A DNA stretch of 64,000 bases from Pachyseris speciosa (GCA_016490735.1 JAEMWC010001013.1:1-64000); one strand, 5' to 3'. Positions 44,329 to 54,738 are shown, counted from the first letter of the stretch. Made by a program: numbers and translations. Notes: a model not told the origin generated them from the sequence alone.

Positions 44329-45174
44329 TGACCCGCGCTTTAATACGGATCGAAAGTAATTTTGATTTACTAGTGAAATGAACAACTGTACAAGTCAGAC
44401 TCCGTGGCGCCAGTACGTGACAAGAAAAAGATCATTATCAAAATTTTCTATTAAGTCAAGCATTATTTGTGTTGCAGGACGCACAAAAAAGTTCATCAGT
44501 GTTGGCATCGTTCAACTATTATGACTATTATAAATTTACAGTGGCTTAACATAATTTTTCCTAGGTTTTGATGGAAAAAAAGAAGGTGCATTAAAAGTCC
44601 TTTCGTGACATGCGATGCTGAACACGTCTAGATCCTGAAGACTTTCATTGTTTTTTACAGTGCAAGATATGCAAAATTACTGAATCACAACTAAATTCCA
44701 GCCGACATAGAATATTTGTGTCACTTTGTCGAAAGAAATCGACAAGCTGCTCTGCCTAACTACTTCACCTCATGTAGAAAACCTGTATTGAAATCGCATC
44801 AGACTACAGAAGCAATGAATACCCGAATGCATGCACTTAGCCACTACGTGAATGAGCTGGCTTCAAGGGCCCTTTGATCAATTTTCGAACCGATAGTCGG
44901 TTTTAGCGTGCGTCTGCTTCTGCACTTCGCAAGGTGTTCAAGGTGTCCCAGGTAAAAGCTCATAGAGGGTCTTGTTTCCATTATGTTCTTTGGCTTAATG
45001 AAATATCGGTACACTTAAATCCCGCCAGTTTGAGCCCTCAAAGAAAACAACAGTTCAAAATTGCGAGATTTACGGCTTCCATTCGCGGCCTTCAACTTCC
45101 CTCTATGGTCTAAAGTTTCCTCCACCGTCTACAACATCCGTCCACATATTCCGCTTGCGCACGATTGAGAAAAA

Positions 45175-45406
45175 CTCGCTAGCGAGAATTTAAAATCTCG
45201 CTAGCGAGAAATTGACAACTCGATAGCGAGAAATTGAAAACTCGCTAGCGAGAATTTAAAATCTCGCTAGCGAGAAATTGAAAACTCGCTAGCGAGAAAT
45301 TAAAAACTCGCTAGCGAGAAATTGAAAACTCGCTAGCGAGAATTTAAAAACTCGCTAGCTTGAAATTGAAAACTCGCTATTGAGAGTATAAAAACTCGCT
45401 AGCGAG
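45175..45406. repeat. CTCGCTAGCGAG array, right arm
   Basis: About eight perfect palindromes plus decayed units such as CTCGATAGCGAG and CTCGCTAGCTTG, spaced ~22 bp. Confidence 0.95.
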
Positions 45407-45851
45407 AACTCAAACTTTCAAAATGCAACTCAACCATGGTTCTCCAGAACTCGACCATGCAATTTCAAAACTGACCATGTAACTTTTCTAACTCGATGAT
45501 ATTGAAAGACATTTGGACCAGGATTTACAACTCGATAGGCTTTTGGCAGCAACGGCTTGCCATAGTTGTCCGGTCCAAAGGAATTTCTGCAAAGATCCCT
45601 TTTTGGTATAGAGGACACCTAAGAAATCACAGGAACACCAAGAGATTAGAAAACGTTCTCCTTCGTCGAACGCAATTACAAACGGAAATAACACTTGAAA
45701 CATTCGAAGCTAATCTGATAGAATGTTCTAGAAACTTCTTACACAATCCTAGATTGCGTTATGCAACAGATGTTTCGCCGAAAACCTTTATAATACTGAT
45801 ACAGAGCTGACCACACAAAATTAATCGCAGTTTTGGTACTGATCCATAAAG

Positions 45852-46115
45852 ACTGGTTTTCACTAGCGACGGAGTCGGAGTCGGAGTCGTAATCAGTAGC
45901 GTGGAGCGTTATGATCTAGTGAAAATAAAAGTGACGGAGTCGGAAGCAAAGTACTGATTTCGTAATGACTCCGTCGCTTATGATCTAGTGAAAACAAGAT
46001 TGTCGGAGTCGGAAGCAAACTGTAATCCGAGAGCGTGAGAACAAGCATGTTGTGATTAGGTTTGGTTCTTCCGCTTCTGCATCTAGTTTTCACTGGATCA
46101 TAAGCGACGGCGTCA
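45852..46115. mobile_element. Miniature element with GTTTTCACTAGCGACGG ends
   Basis: It begins GGTTTTCACTAGCGACGGAG and has GATCTAGTGAAAA repeated inside and near the right end (TAGTTTTCACTGGATCATAA). Units of GGAGTCGGA are repeated. Confidence 0.5.
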
Positions 46116-46162
46116 TAAGCGGAATCCTACGGTGGCTTATATAGGGCCATCGAAAAGCATCT

Positions 46163-46207
46163 CTCTATAACTGTCGATCGACACTTATAACTGTCGATCG
46201 ACACTTA
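46163..46207 (+). repeat. Two 21-bp direct repeats
   Basis: ATAACTGTCGATCGACACTT occurs twice head to tail, each with an internal palindrome GTCGATCGAC. Confidence 0.9.
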
Positions 46208-46264
46208 GCTAGACTGGGCACCAGGCTTTGCGTAACAAACACGTACTACTGCCAGTTATTCAAG

Positions 46265-47925
46265 ATGGCGAACGCTGACGAGGTAAGATTAATTGCCATT
46301 CAAATTAGCCTTCAAAGGCGTGAAATCTGTTGTTTAGAACATAAGAACATTTCATCTGTTAAATGTGCTGTAGAGACCTTAGTATATGCAGTTTCCAAGG
46401 TCGTAAAAGCGTTCCAGAATGAGCTAACGAGCAGAGCACAGTGGATAGACCATTCTCTTCCCTAGTTTTGACCGTGACAGAATGTTTTAGTAGGACTTGA
46501 TAAAACATGAATTGCGAATTTATTGAACGGCTTCAAAAACTTTACTGTACATCTATTCTTACACTAAATTAAGATTTTGAGTTACGGTTTGGCCTAGAAA
46601 ATCGGATGTAAAATTTAGCCTTGTCTATATCAGATATATAAAGACACATTAGTTTCTTTTGTATTTCCTTCATAAATTATTAATGATTTGGAATTAAAGT
46701 TTAAGTTAAAGACCTCGCCCTATTTTACGTTTCAGCTTTGAATCGGTTTCTGTTGTTTATATAGGAACCGACAGAAATTGCTTTCTACTAATTTTTTATT
46801 TTTGCAAATACTCGTTTAGATCCTTGAACGATTCCACCAATTTTAAAAGTGTTCTGAGTTACCCCTCGTTATTTCAAGGTATCCATGGATCGAGATTCTC
46901 TCGTAGAAGGCTACTTTGGTTTGGGGATAGATTATGTTGAAATTATGGCTTTTCTAATCATGTGCCATGGAATCCATTTAAGTATGAGACAGTCAAAGAG
47001 GATCTTACGAGAACGTGGTCTTACTAGAAGAAAACAACAGAGCCCTGTAAATGAAATAGTGGATGCCATCGAAAATGAACTTCAAGGAAGCGGTAGATTA
47101 ATTGGTTATCGCCTAATGCACCAAAAACTTGGTTTGTCCTATGGTCTCGTTGTTGACAGGGAGACGGTGAGGGTTGTGATGAAAGCTTTGGATCCTGAAG
47201 GAGTGGAAAAGACGCTCGCGACACCCGTCTTGTTAGACGCAAATACCACGCTAGTGGGCCGAATTTTATCTGGCATCTTGATGGCTATGACAAGCTTAAG
47301 CCTTTGGCTTTTGTATTCATGGAGCCATTGATGGCTATAGTCGTCGCATCATGTGGCTTGAAGTGGATCATTCCAATAATAATCCATCTACCATAGCAAA
47401 TTACTTTTTAAATTGTGTTCGTAGGATCGGGGGAACCCCAACAATCCGTAGAGGTGATTGTGGTACGGAAAATTGCTACGTTGCAGCTATCCAAACGTTT
47501 CTTCAGAGAGAGACTTGGAGACCCTTTAGCAGGGGACAACAGTTTTATGTACGGCCGTTCTGTTTCTAATCAAAGAATACAAGCGTGGTGGAGTATGTTG
47601 AGGAAAATGGATACGGACTTCTAGATAAATTATTTCAAGGATTTAAGGGAGATAGGATTATATAATGACGACAATATGTTGCACGTAAACTGCCTCAAGT
47701 TTTGCTTCATGCCTTTAATAAGAGAAGAATTATACCGTTGTGCAGAGTTATGGAGTTTACATCGAATACGACCACAGTCTTTCAAATCCCGATTCCCCAT
47801 CAGGTCGACCAGATATCTTGTACTTTTTACCGGAACTAAAAGGCAAGGCCAGTCATGCCCATGATGTCACTTTAGAGGACATTGAACTTGCAGAGGAGGT
47901 TTTCTGTGCTTCCGAATCACTCGGC
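46265..47925 (+). pseudogene. Integrase/DDE-type gene, spliced and decayed
   Basis: ATG at 46265 begins a six-codon exon (MANADE) ending before GTAAGA at 46283. Acceptor TTTCAAG at 46878 joins in phase to VSMDRDSLVEGYFGLG. The N-terminal domain then resembles the IS3-type helix-turn-helix region (GYRLMHQKLGLSY, RETVRVVMKALDPEGV). The core continues with WHLDGYDKLKP (first Asp), RRIMWLEVDHSNNN, RRGDCGTEN (second Asp) and NQRIQAWWSML. The third acidic residue expected in this last motif is Gln here. Frameshifts occur near 47240, 47320, 47500 and 47620, and a stop follows MDTDF. The tail HAHDVTLEDIELAEEVFC runs into an interspersed repeat at 47926. Such integrase-core proteins are common in corals and fish. 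A spliced start suggests it was once host-like or domesticated; that is inference. Confidence 0.65.
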
Positions 47926-48385
47926 CGTGAAAGGTCAAACTCCCTTTGTCTGTAGTCTCTAATTTTTGGCGCTCCCCTCGCGTCGCGTCTCCTCGCAACT
48001 TCGCGCGCGCACGTGTCTTTTCGCCCGCCCCACAATCCATCGCCAAAATTAGAGACTACTCGCAGTCTACTGAAGCAGACACGAGGAAACACGGCAGTCC
48101 ATCTGGAGTTACGTTTACTCATGTTAAAACTTTCTTCTCGCCGTTGAACTTGCAATCATTCGCATAGACACTTCTCTTAACATATTGTTTGTTCAGACTT
48201 CAAAAGACACAAGGTGAATCGACATTTTCCAATACTTGACAACAGGCATCACTCTGTTAAAAATAGTTAGCGCTTGCGCAGAACGCCGGGAAGTGCACTT
48301 TGTGGATGATACTCGACGACGAAAGGAATAACCGTCGGTAATCTTAGACCCGGGCGACGCGCGAGACGCGCGCAGCCCGAGTAAC
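47926..48385. repeat. Interspersed repeat (copy 2, single unit)
   Basis: It starts TCGGCCGTGAAAGGTCAAAC, contains the AGTCTCTAATTTTTGGCG hairpin block and the CATCTGGAGTTA...GACAACAGGCA segment once, and ends AGCCCGAGTAACAATAC. Compare 30893-31512, where part of the unit is duplicated. Confidence 0.75.
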
Positions 48386-49065
48386 AATACAATGGAAAAT
48401 AAAAAACGTTACAGTTTGAAAATTTGAAAGATACGTAACATGAAAACAAAAGGAAAGGTATTATATTTCTTCTTTCTATTGATACCCAAAGGTTCAAGAG
48501 TTTGACCTCTATCAATTAAATATGCTTCTCTGGCTTTTCGCACACCATCACGATTATATTTAGAGATTTCTAGGGGAATTAATTGCCTGTCAGTAGCGCT
48601 GTGACCGTTAGAGAGAAAATGTTCTGATACTGTAGTGGGTTAGAGCTGTTGGTTGTTTGTCAACTGTTCTACGATGTTCGTCGAAACGGTCCTTTAGTCT
48701 TCGTTTAGTTTTGCCTATGTATTGTTTGTGATAGTGATTGCATCGAATGCGTCGAAGTCTGAGATAAACTGAATGGAATAGCTCTTTTGCTGTGTCTGGG
48801 ATGGCAAGAGGATTGTAATAAGTAGATGTTTGTCAGTGTAAAGAAAATGTTTGTCAGTGTAAAGATCAGTAGTGATTTTACCTTTGTTGAGTGACACGTT
48901 GACGTCCAGAAAGGGTATGGATGTGAAAGAATAATTGGAAGTAAATTTAATTGTAGGGTGAATGTAGTTGAGATACGTGTGAATGTGTTGAGATCGTCTA
49001 CTGAGTGTGTCTATATCACGAAAATGTCATCTAAAAAGCGCCACCAGGTATGCGGTTGGTATGGG

Positions 49066-49076
49066 GCATGTAATAA
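49066..49076. other. Target-site duplication, left copy
   Basis: GCATGTAATAA, identical to 49587-49597; marks the left boundary of the inserted hammerhead element. Confidence 0.85.
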
Positions 49077-49173
49077 CGCTATCAAGTAAGCTGAAGCCAC
49101 TACAAAGGACACTAAGGCCACAAGGGTAGCGGGCATTACCCCTTAAATCTACCAAAGAAAAGATTGAGCCCAA

Positions 49174-49238
49174 GCATTAGCAGCCATGGACAGCTGTTTC
49201 GGCCTTGTTAGGCCTCATCAGCATGGCATAGCTAATGC
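49174..49238 (-). ncRNA. Type I hammerhead ribozyme (unit 1)
   Basis: On the minus strand: stem I outer GCATTAGC/GCTAATGC-like pairing, internal bulge, inner GCCATG/CATGGC, core CTGATGA, stem II GGCCT/AGGCC with loop AACA, core GAAA, then ACAGCTGTC with C as the cleavage-site base. All conserved core positions are consensus. Stem III can be only 2 bp plus a 4-nt loop, or an 8-bp self-dimer through ACAGCTGT. Confidence 0.9.
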
Positions 49239-49271
49239 TCGTACTCAAGTACCCACATATCAATAAAACAA

Positions 49272-49348
49272 GCAATGAAAACGTAAAGCTTGTGGGATGT
49301 GGCTAGAGTGACAAGGATACTTCACAAATTAATGTGATCAAGTAAGCT
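49272..49348. repeat. 77-bp inverted repeat, left arm
   Basis: Exact reverse complement of 49512-49588; flanks the second ribozyme unit. Confidence 0.95.
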
Positions 49349-49428
49349 GAAGCCACTCTAAAGGACACTAAGGCCACAAGGTAGCGGGCATTACCCCTTA
49401 AATCTACCAAAGCAAAGATTGAGCCCAA

Positions 49429-49493
49429 GCATTAGCAGCCATGGACAGCTGTTTCGGCCTTGTTAGGCCTCATCAGCATGGCATAGCTAATGC
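49429..49493 (-). ncRNA. Type I hammerhead ribozyme (unit 2)
   Basis: Same sequence as unit 1: stem I is 8 bp (GCATTAGC/GCTAATGC) plus 6 bp (GCCATG/CATGGC) with a 3/1-nt internal loop, and stem II is 5 bp. Core CTGATGA and GAAA are intact. Lies 255 bp from unit 1 in direct orientation. Confidence 0.92.
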
Positions 49494-49511
49494 TCGGGCT
49501 CAAGTGGCATG

Positions 49512-49588
49512 AGCTTACTTGATCACATTAATTTGTGAAGTATCCTTGTCACTCTAGCCACATCCCACAAGCTTTACGTTTTCATTGC
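49512..49588. repeat. 77-bp inverted repeat, right arm
   Basis: Pairs perfectly with 49272-49348; on the minus strand it is the 5' end of the inserted element. Confidence 0.95.
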
Positions 49589-49597
49589 ATGTAATAA
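49587..49597. other. Target-site duplication, right copy
   Basis: GCATGTAATAA; overlaps the last bases of the inverted arm by two nucleotides, so the exact boundary is ambiguous by 1-2 bp. Confidence 0.8.
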
Positions 49598-50035
49598 AGC
49601 GTCTGTTTCGAGTTTGGCGAGAAAAAGATTGGCATAAGATGGTGCCATTCTAGTTCCCATGGCAGGGCCGTGTACTTGCAAATAGTGCTTGTCGTTGAAT
49701 GAAAAGTTGTTCATAGTGAATATCATGCGTATGAGGTCACAGAGAGTTTTGAAAAGTGCCGATAGTGGAGGTAGTGCGTTTGCGTGTGTCGAGGAAGTAA
49801 CGACATTCATTAATGCCTTCGTTATGGGGTATGTCGGATGCGCATTACTAGAAACAATAGGGCGTCCAGGGTTACCCTGTTTGTGAATTTTTGGGTAAAA
49901 TGTAAAATCATCCGGTCTTAGTATCGGATTGTATTAAAAAACGTTTAGTGTCATCGTCAATGATTTGGTCACGGTGCATGCGTTGTACGTAAACACGTAT
50001 GCGTTTTTGGATGTCATCAGTGATGTCCTTATCTA

Positions 50036-50330
50036 GACAAACAAACCAACAGCTCTAAACCCACTGCAGTATCAGAACATTTTCTCTCTAACGGGCCCAG
50101 CGCTACTGACATGCAATTAATTCCCTAGAAATCTCTAAATAGAATCGTGATGGTGTGCGAAAAGCCAGAGAAGCATATTTAATTGATAGAGGTTAGACTC
50201 TTGAACCTTTAGGTATCAATAGAAAAGAAGAAATATAATACCTTTCCTTTCGTTTTCATGTTACGTATCTTTCAAATTTTCAAACTGTAACGTTTTTTTT
50301 TTCCGTTGTATTGTTTACCTTTATAATAGT
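50036..50330 (+). pseudogene. PLE GIY-YIG C-terminal tail, inverted relative to 48404-48670
   Basis: The plus strand encodes NRDGVRKAREAYLIDRG and LEPLGINRK with flanking frame breaks. Its DNA is a diverged reverse complement of 48404-48670, so two 3' ends of the same PLE family face outward around the RT part. Confidence 0.75.
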
Positions 50331-50568
50331 ATCGTATTATATCAACAACTTATTTTAAATTGTAACTGTTGGATTCAAACGTGCGTTACAGTTTGTGCGT
50401 GACGGTATTATAGTTAATGCTTTACTTGCCTTTGCGAACGTGTTAAGTAAGCCCACCGGGGCTAGTCTCTCATATACCGGGAACTGAAATTGTTAACCAT
50501 TATCTAAGAGTAAAATATTAAAAGTAACCACCATCAGTAAGTATCTAAGTGATGTGGCCATAGAAGAA

Positions 50569-52688
50569 TGGTTTGCACAGAGGTACAGTGGGCACTGAGA
50601 TACAGTGTGCACAGAGGAACAGTAAGCACAGAGGATCAGTGGGCACAAAGGTACAGTGGGCACTGAGATACAGTGGGCACAGAGGAATAGCGGGCACAGA
50701 GGTGCAGTGGGCACAGAGGAACAGTGGGCACAGAGGTAAAATGGGCACAGAGGTACAGTGGGCACACAGGAACAGTGGGCACAGAGGTACATTAAGCACA
50801 GAGGAACGGTAAGCACGGAGGAACAGTGGGCACAGAGGAACACTGGGCACAGAGGTACAGTGAGCGCACAGGAACAGTGGGCACACAGGAATTGTGCGCA
50901 CAGGAACAAAGGGCACAGAGGTAAAGTGGGTGCAGAGAAACAGTGGGCACCGAGATACAGTGTGCACAGAGGAACAGTGGGCACAGAGGTAAAGGGGGTA
51001 CAGAGGAACAGTGGGCACAGAGGAACCGTGGGCACAGAGGTACAGTGAGCAAAGAGGTACAGTGGTCCCTGACAGAGGTACAGTGGGCACAGAGGTGCAG
51101 TGGGCACAAAGAAACAGTGGGAACAGAGGTACAGTGGTACAGGGGAACAGTGGGCACAGAGGTGCAGTGGGCACAGAGGAACAGTGGTCCCTGACAGAGG
51201 TACAGTGGGCACAGAGGTGCAGTGGGCACAGAGGTGCAGTGGGCACAAAGAAACAGTGGGAACAGAGGTACAGTGGGTACACGGGAACAGTGGGGACAGA
51301 GGAACAGCGGGCACAGAGGTGCAGTGGGCAGAGAGGAACAGTGGGCGCACAGGAACAGTGGGCACACGGGAATTGTGGGCACAGGAACAGTGGGCACAGA
51401 GGTAAAGTGGGTGCAGAGAAACAGTGGGCACTGAGATACAGTGTGCACAAAGGAACAGTGGGCACAGAGGTAAAGTGGGTACAGAGGAACAGTTGGAAAA
51501 GAGGAACAGTGGGCACAGAGGTACAGTGAGCACAGAGGAACAGTGGTCCCTGACAGAGGTGCAGTGGGCACAGAGGTGCAGTGGGCACAGAGAAACAGTG
51601 GGAACAGAGGTACAGTGGGTACAGGGGAACAGTGAGCACAGAGGTGCAGTGGGCACAGAGGAACAGTGGTCCTGACAGAGGTACAGTGGGCACAGAGGTG
51701 CAGTGGGCACAAAGAAACAGTGGGAACAGAGCTACAGTGGGTACAGGGGAACAGTGGGGACAGAGGAACAGCGGGCACAGAGGTGCATTGGGCACAGAGG
51801 AACAGTGGGCACACCTGAACAGTGGGCACACAGGAGCAGTGGTCTCAGAGGTACGTGGGCGCACAGGAACAGTGGGCACACGGGAATTGTGGGCACTGGA
51901 ACAGTGGGCACAGAGGTAAAGTGGGTGCAGAGAAACAGTGGGCACTGAGATACCGTGTGCACAGAGGAACAGTGGGCACAGAAGTACGGTGGCTGCAGAG
52001 GAACAGTGAGCACAGAGAAACAGTGGGCACAAAGGAACAGTGGGCACAGAGGTACAGTGGGTACAGAGGAACAGTGAGCACAGAGAAACAGTGGGCACAG
52101 AGATGCAATGGGCACAGAGGTGCAGTGGGCACAAAGGAACAGTGGGCACAGAGGTACAGTGGGTACAGGGGAACAGTGGGCACAGAGGAACAGTGGGCAC
52201 AGAGGTGTAGTGGGCACAGAGGAACAGTGGGCACAGAGGTAGAGTGGGCACAGAGGTACAGTGGGCACAGAGGAACAGTGGGCACTGAGGTACATTGGGC
52301 ACAGAGGAACAGTGAGCACAGAGGTACAGTGTGCACGCAGGAACTGTGGGCACAGAGGAACAGTAAGCACAGAAGAACAGTGGGCACAAAGGGACAGTGG
52401 GCACAGAGGAACAGGAAGCACAGACGAACAGTCGGCACAGAGGAACAGTAGGCACAAAGGAACGGTTGGCACAGAGGAACAGTGGGCATGAAGGAACAGT
52501 GGGCACAGAGAGGAACATTGGGCACAGAGGAATAGAAAGCACAGAGGAACATAGGGTACAGAGGAGCAGTGGGCACAGAGGAACAGTGGGCACAGAGGGC
52601 CAGTAGGCACAGAGGAACATTGGGCACAGAGGAACGTTGGGCACAGAAGAACAGTGGAGACAGGGAAACTTTGGGCACACAGGAACAT
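50569..52688 (+). repeat. 17-nt minisatellite array (2.1 kb)
   Basis: The unit is GTGGGCACAGAGGAACA with variants (GGTACA, GGTGCA, AAGAAACA) and occasional breaks (GGTCCCTGACAGAGG). The unit length is not a multiple of three, so each frame cycles through all phases every 51 nt. All frames therefore stay open and give the same 17-residue repeat, a cysteine-rich one on the minus strand (longest 711 codons) and a G/T/E/Q-rich one on the plus strand. No start context, promoter or splice support for a gene. Confidence 0.97.
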
Positions 52689-52819
52689 AAAGCCCTGTGT
52701 TAATTGACTGATTGAAAATTTATGCATTGTGTTCATCCATGTTGAGCAGTCGTTCCAAAGCTGATCCACCGGTCCATTTATATTCCCGCTTAAAATTTGA
52801 GGGTAGTCGAATACACCCA

Positions 52820-52986
52820 AATCGAGTCGATTGGTCTATGTTAGCAGACGAAACGTGTTACCGGAAGTCTATTCGCGAGAGTCTTAGACTCAATACCATT
52901 GCAAGGCAACAGGGAGGGTGGAATACGAATCGTCTGTGTAGCAGTCGAATCGTCTCACCGGAAGTCGATTCGCGAGAGTCTTAGAC
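52820..52986 (+). repeat. GTCGATTCG-type dispersed repeat, copy 1
   Basis: It contains GATTCGCGAGAGTCTTAGAC twice around GGCAACAGGGAGGGTGGAAT. A related copy is at 59528-59695. Confidence 0.7.
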
Positions 52987-53003
52987 ACAATAGCGCTTCT
53001 TAA

Positions 53004-53835
53004 GGTATTAGGATACCAAAAATGACCATAGTTAGAAACAGAGCGTTTAAATGAGCCCTCGCAGAGGAAGCCCCAGCAACCTATACATTTTCTGAAAGCT
53101 TAATATTTTTAGAATTCAATGTCGAGATCAAAATTTTAGAAAAAGAAAACGCGTAATATATATTAAGAGGGAAAGCGAAATCCAAGGCTTCGCCTTAATC
53201 ACGTTCGTTTCTCCCACGCGAGAATTTGGAGCGACACGGTTGACATCGGAAATGTTTCCTCACACTTCGCCCTCAAAAGAGCTAGCTTCTCGCCATCCAG
53301 TTACTTTAACAATTTTTCCTGATTAAAATATGAGCCGCAATCGATTGAAGCGAGACATTGTGCACGGTCATCGCCGAAGGGTATTTTGTCGCTCCTTCGC
53401 CGTTTGGGCTCCTTTGCCGATGTAAATGGACACGTACCGCGACTTTTTCTTGCGCTTTCGCGAGGACATCACGACAATAAACACAGTAGAGCTAAGATAA
53501 TTTTTCTCGAAAAAGTAATGATACCGAAGGCGATTAGGAGGAAGGCTTGGGTGCACGCTAGTTTTATTGTGATGAAATGCACGGCTACAGTTCATATAAC
53601 ACGCGACTTGTGGTGAATATTAGTTTATAGCGGCGACAGAACTGTTGGCAGAAACTTGTCAGCGCATAATTAGCCATAACAGCATCACAAAAATAGTTTT
53701 TCGTAATTCTTTTAAAAAGTAAAACAGCTTTTCTTCCCGTTCTTTTTGCAAAAATGTTCATTCTAGTCTAACTGAGTCGATCATGAAAAATCTGGTATTT
53801 TCAATTTCGAGACAAAATGCGGGTATCCTTATACC
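53004..53835. mobile_element. 832 bp TTAA-flanked element
   Basis: GGTATTAGGATACC (left) and the reverse complement of GGTATAAGGATACC (right) form the ends. TTAA lies directly outside both (53000-53003 and 53836-53839), the target duplication of piggyBac and Kolobok elements. Interior frames on both strands are not recognised. Confidence 0.65.
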
Positions 53836-53849
53836 TTAAAAAAAAGATT

Positions 53850-54720
53850 CCCTTCGTCGTCAACTGAAGGTCCTATTTTCTTATCAACTTGCTTTCATGG
53901 AGGGCTGTTTTTAGAGTCTTTCAGTTCACAATATTTACGAATAAACATGAAGATGGAAACCGTTTAGACAACAGCCTTACTTCGCTAACAACGACTCTAA
54001 ACAACTTTGATTCCACTGACTGTTTGTAACGGGTTGATCACCACATCAGGATCAAAAATATCTCAACGATACAACAGTATTTATATTTGATTCAGCTCAA
54101 ATGACTTACCCGAGTAAGGATTCCAAAGCAGTTCCCTTTTCCAATTGAGCTTCTAAGCACTCGCAAACGTTTTATTGGAAGCAAAATAAGCCTTCAGCAG
54201 AGTTCGTGCTCTAAGAGTTACATCTGGCGATAATTACTCAAGGAAAACTGACTGATGCCTTAATATACACTTTTACCACATGCGCCACATGTCAACATAT
54301 TGCGATTGTAATTTGTGGAATACAGTCCCCATGTCGACTTAATCTAAATTCAGTTCCAGCATGGCACATAGCGGCGCCAAATTATCCCTAACTTTTTATT
54401 TTCACCGTCATAATTTAACAAACTTCCCGTTATTTAACCACATTGCCTGTATATTGGCTGCCACAGTTGAATTCCTTTTGGCTTCACTTAATTTTAGCAT
54501 GTGAAGGCTTGTCTGTGCATAAAACAAAATCCTAGCCACTGTTAAAATAACACGCCTGGTTTTACCAGCACAAGCAAACTCCAAAACGAAAGTCGAGTGT
54601 ACCTGTTTCTGATGGTTTTTTCGGTGTTTTAAAATGAGCTAATTACGTTTATGTGGACGTCCGCACACGCATGTTTCAACTACAAGGTAGTTAAGTTGGT
54701 CAACAGTTGATTCTTGTTGA
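53850..54720. other. No gene recognised
   Basis: AT-rich unique-looking sequence; no domains or RNA genes seen. Confidence 0.4.
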
Positions 54721-54738
54721 CTTAAGGTGATTCGTCAC

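Larger units (their letters stand above)
42790..45560. mobile_element. Foldback-type element with ~600 bp inverted arms
   Basis: The left arm (about 42790-43385) and right arm (about 44935-45560) are diverged reverse complements, starting with CTATGGCAAGCCGTTGCTGC. Each arm contains an array of the palindrome CTCGCTAGCGAG, which differs in copy number between arms. The interior holds another nested element at 43679-44328. No transposase is recognised, so it would need enzymes from elsewhere. Confidence 0.75.
49077..49586 (-). mobile_element. Retrozyme-like element: tandem hammerhead-containing repeats
   Basis: This 510 bp insertion in the PLE RT frame is flanked by an 11-bp duplication. Read on the minus strand it has a 77-bp inverted stub (49588-49512), a first ribozyme-containing unit, and a second copy about 255 bp further on, ending in AGCTTACTTGAT. 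It encodes no protein. Known metazoan retrozymes are tandem repeats of 170-400 nt with type I hammerheads that yield small circular RNAs. Size, ribozyme type and tandem form agree. Which RT moved it is unknown; PLEs are plausible because they carry similar ribozymes and often make inverted-stub insertions. Confidence 0.8.
48404..50035 (-). pseudogene. Penelope-like element: RT and GIY-YIG, interrupted
   Basis: On the minus strand, 50035-49598 encodes an RT with FYILPKIHKQGNPGRPIVSS and HGPAMGTRMAPSYANLFLAK. The frame stops at the insertion 49586-49077 and resumes at 49065 with PYQPHTWWRFLDDIF, whose LDD is the catalytic motif; removing the insertion and one target copy joins ALLHA to PYQPH in frame. 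Downstream, 48735-48640 encodes the GIY-YIG start (YIGKTKRRLKDRFDEHRRTV), and the conserved end (SEHFLSNGHSATD, NRDGVRKAREAYLIDRG) reaches 48404. A 20-bp internal duplication near 48835 (TACACTGACAAACA twice) and several frame breaks show that it is dead. Confidence 0.85.

Noticed and set aside
50493..52820. Very long open frames (711, 405, 362, 345 codons) on the minus strand and many on the plus strand
   Set aside because: They arise from the 17-nt minisatellite, which has no stop in any phase. There is no start context, unique domain or exon structure.
53368..53616. Complementary open frames inside the TTAA element as a transposase
   Set aside because: Only ~75 codons each, no DDE or zinc-finger pattern.
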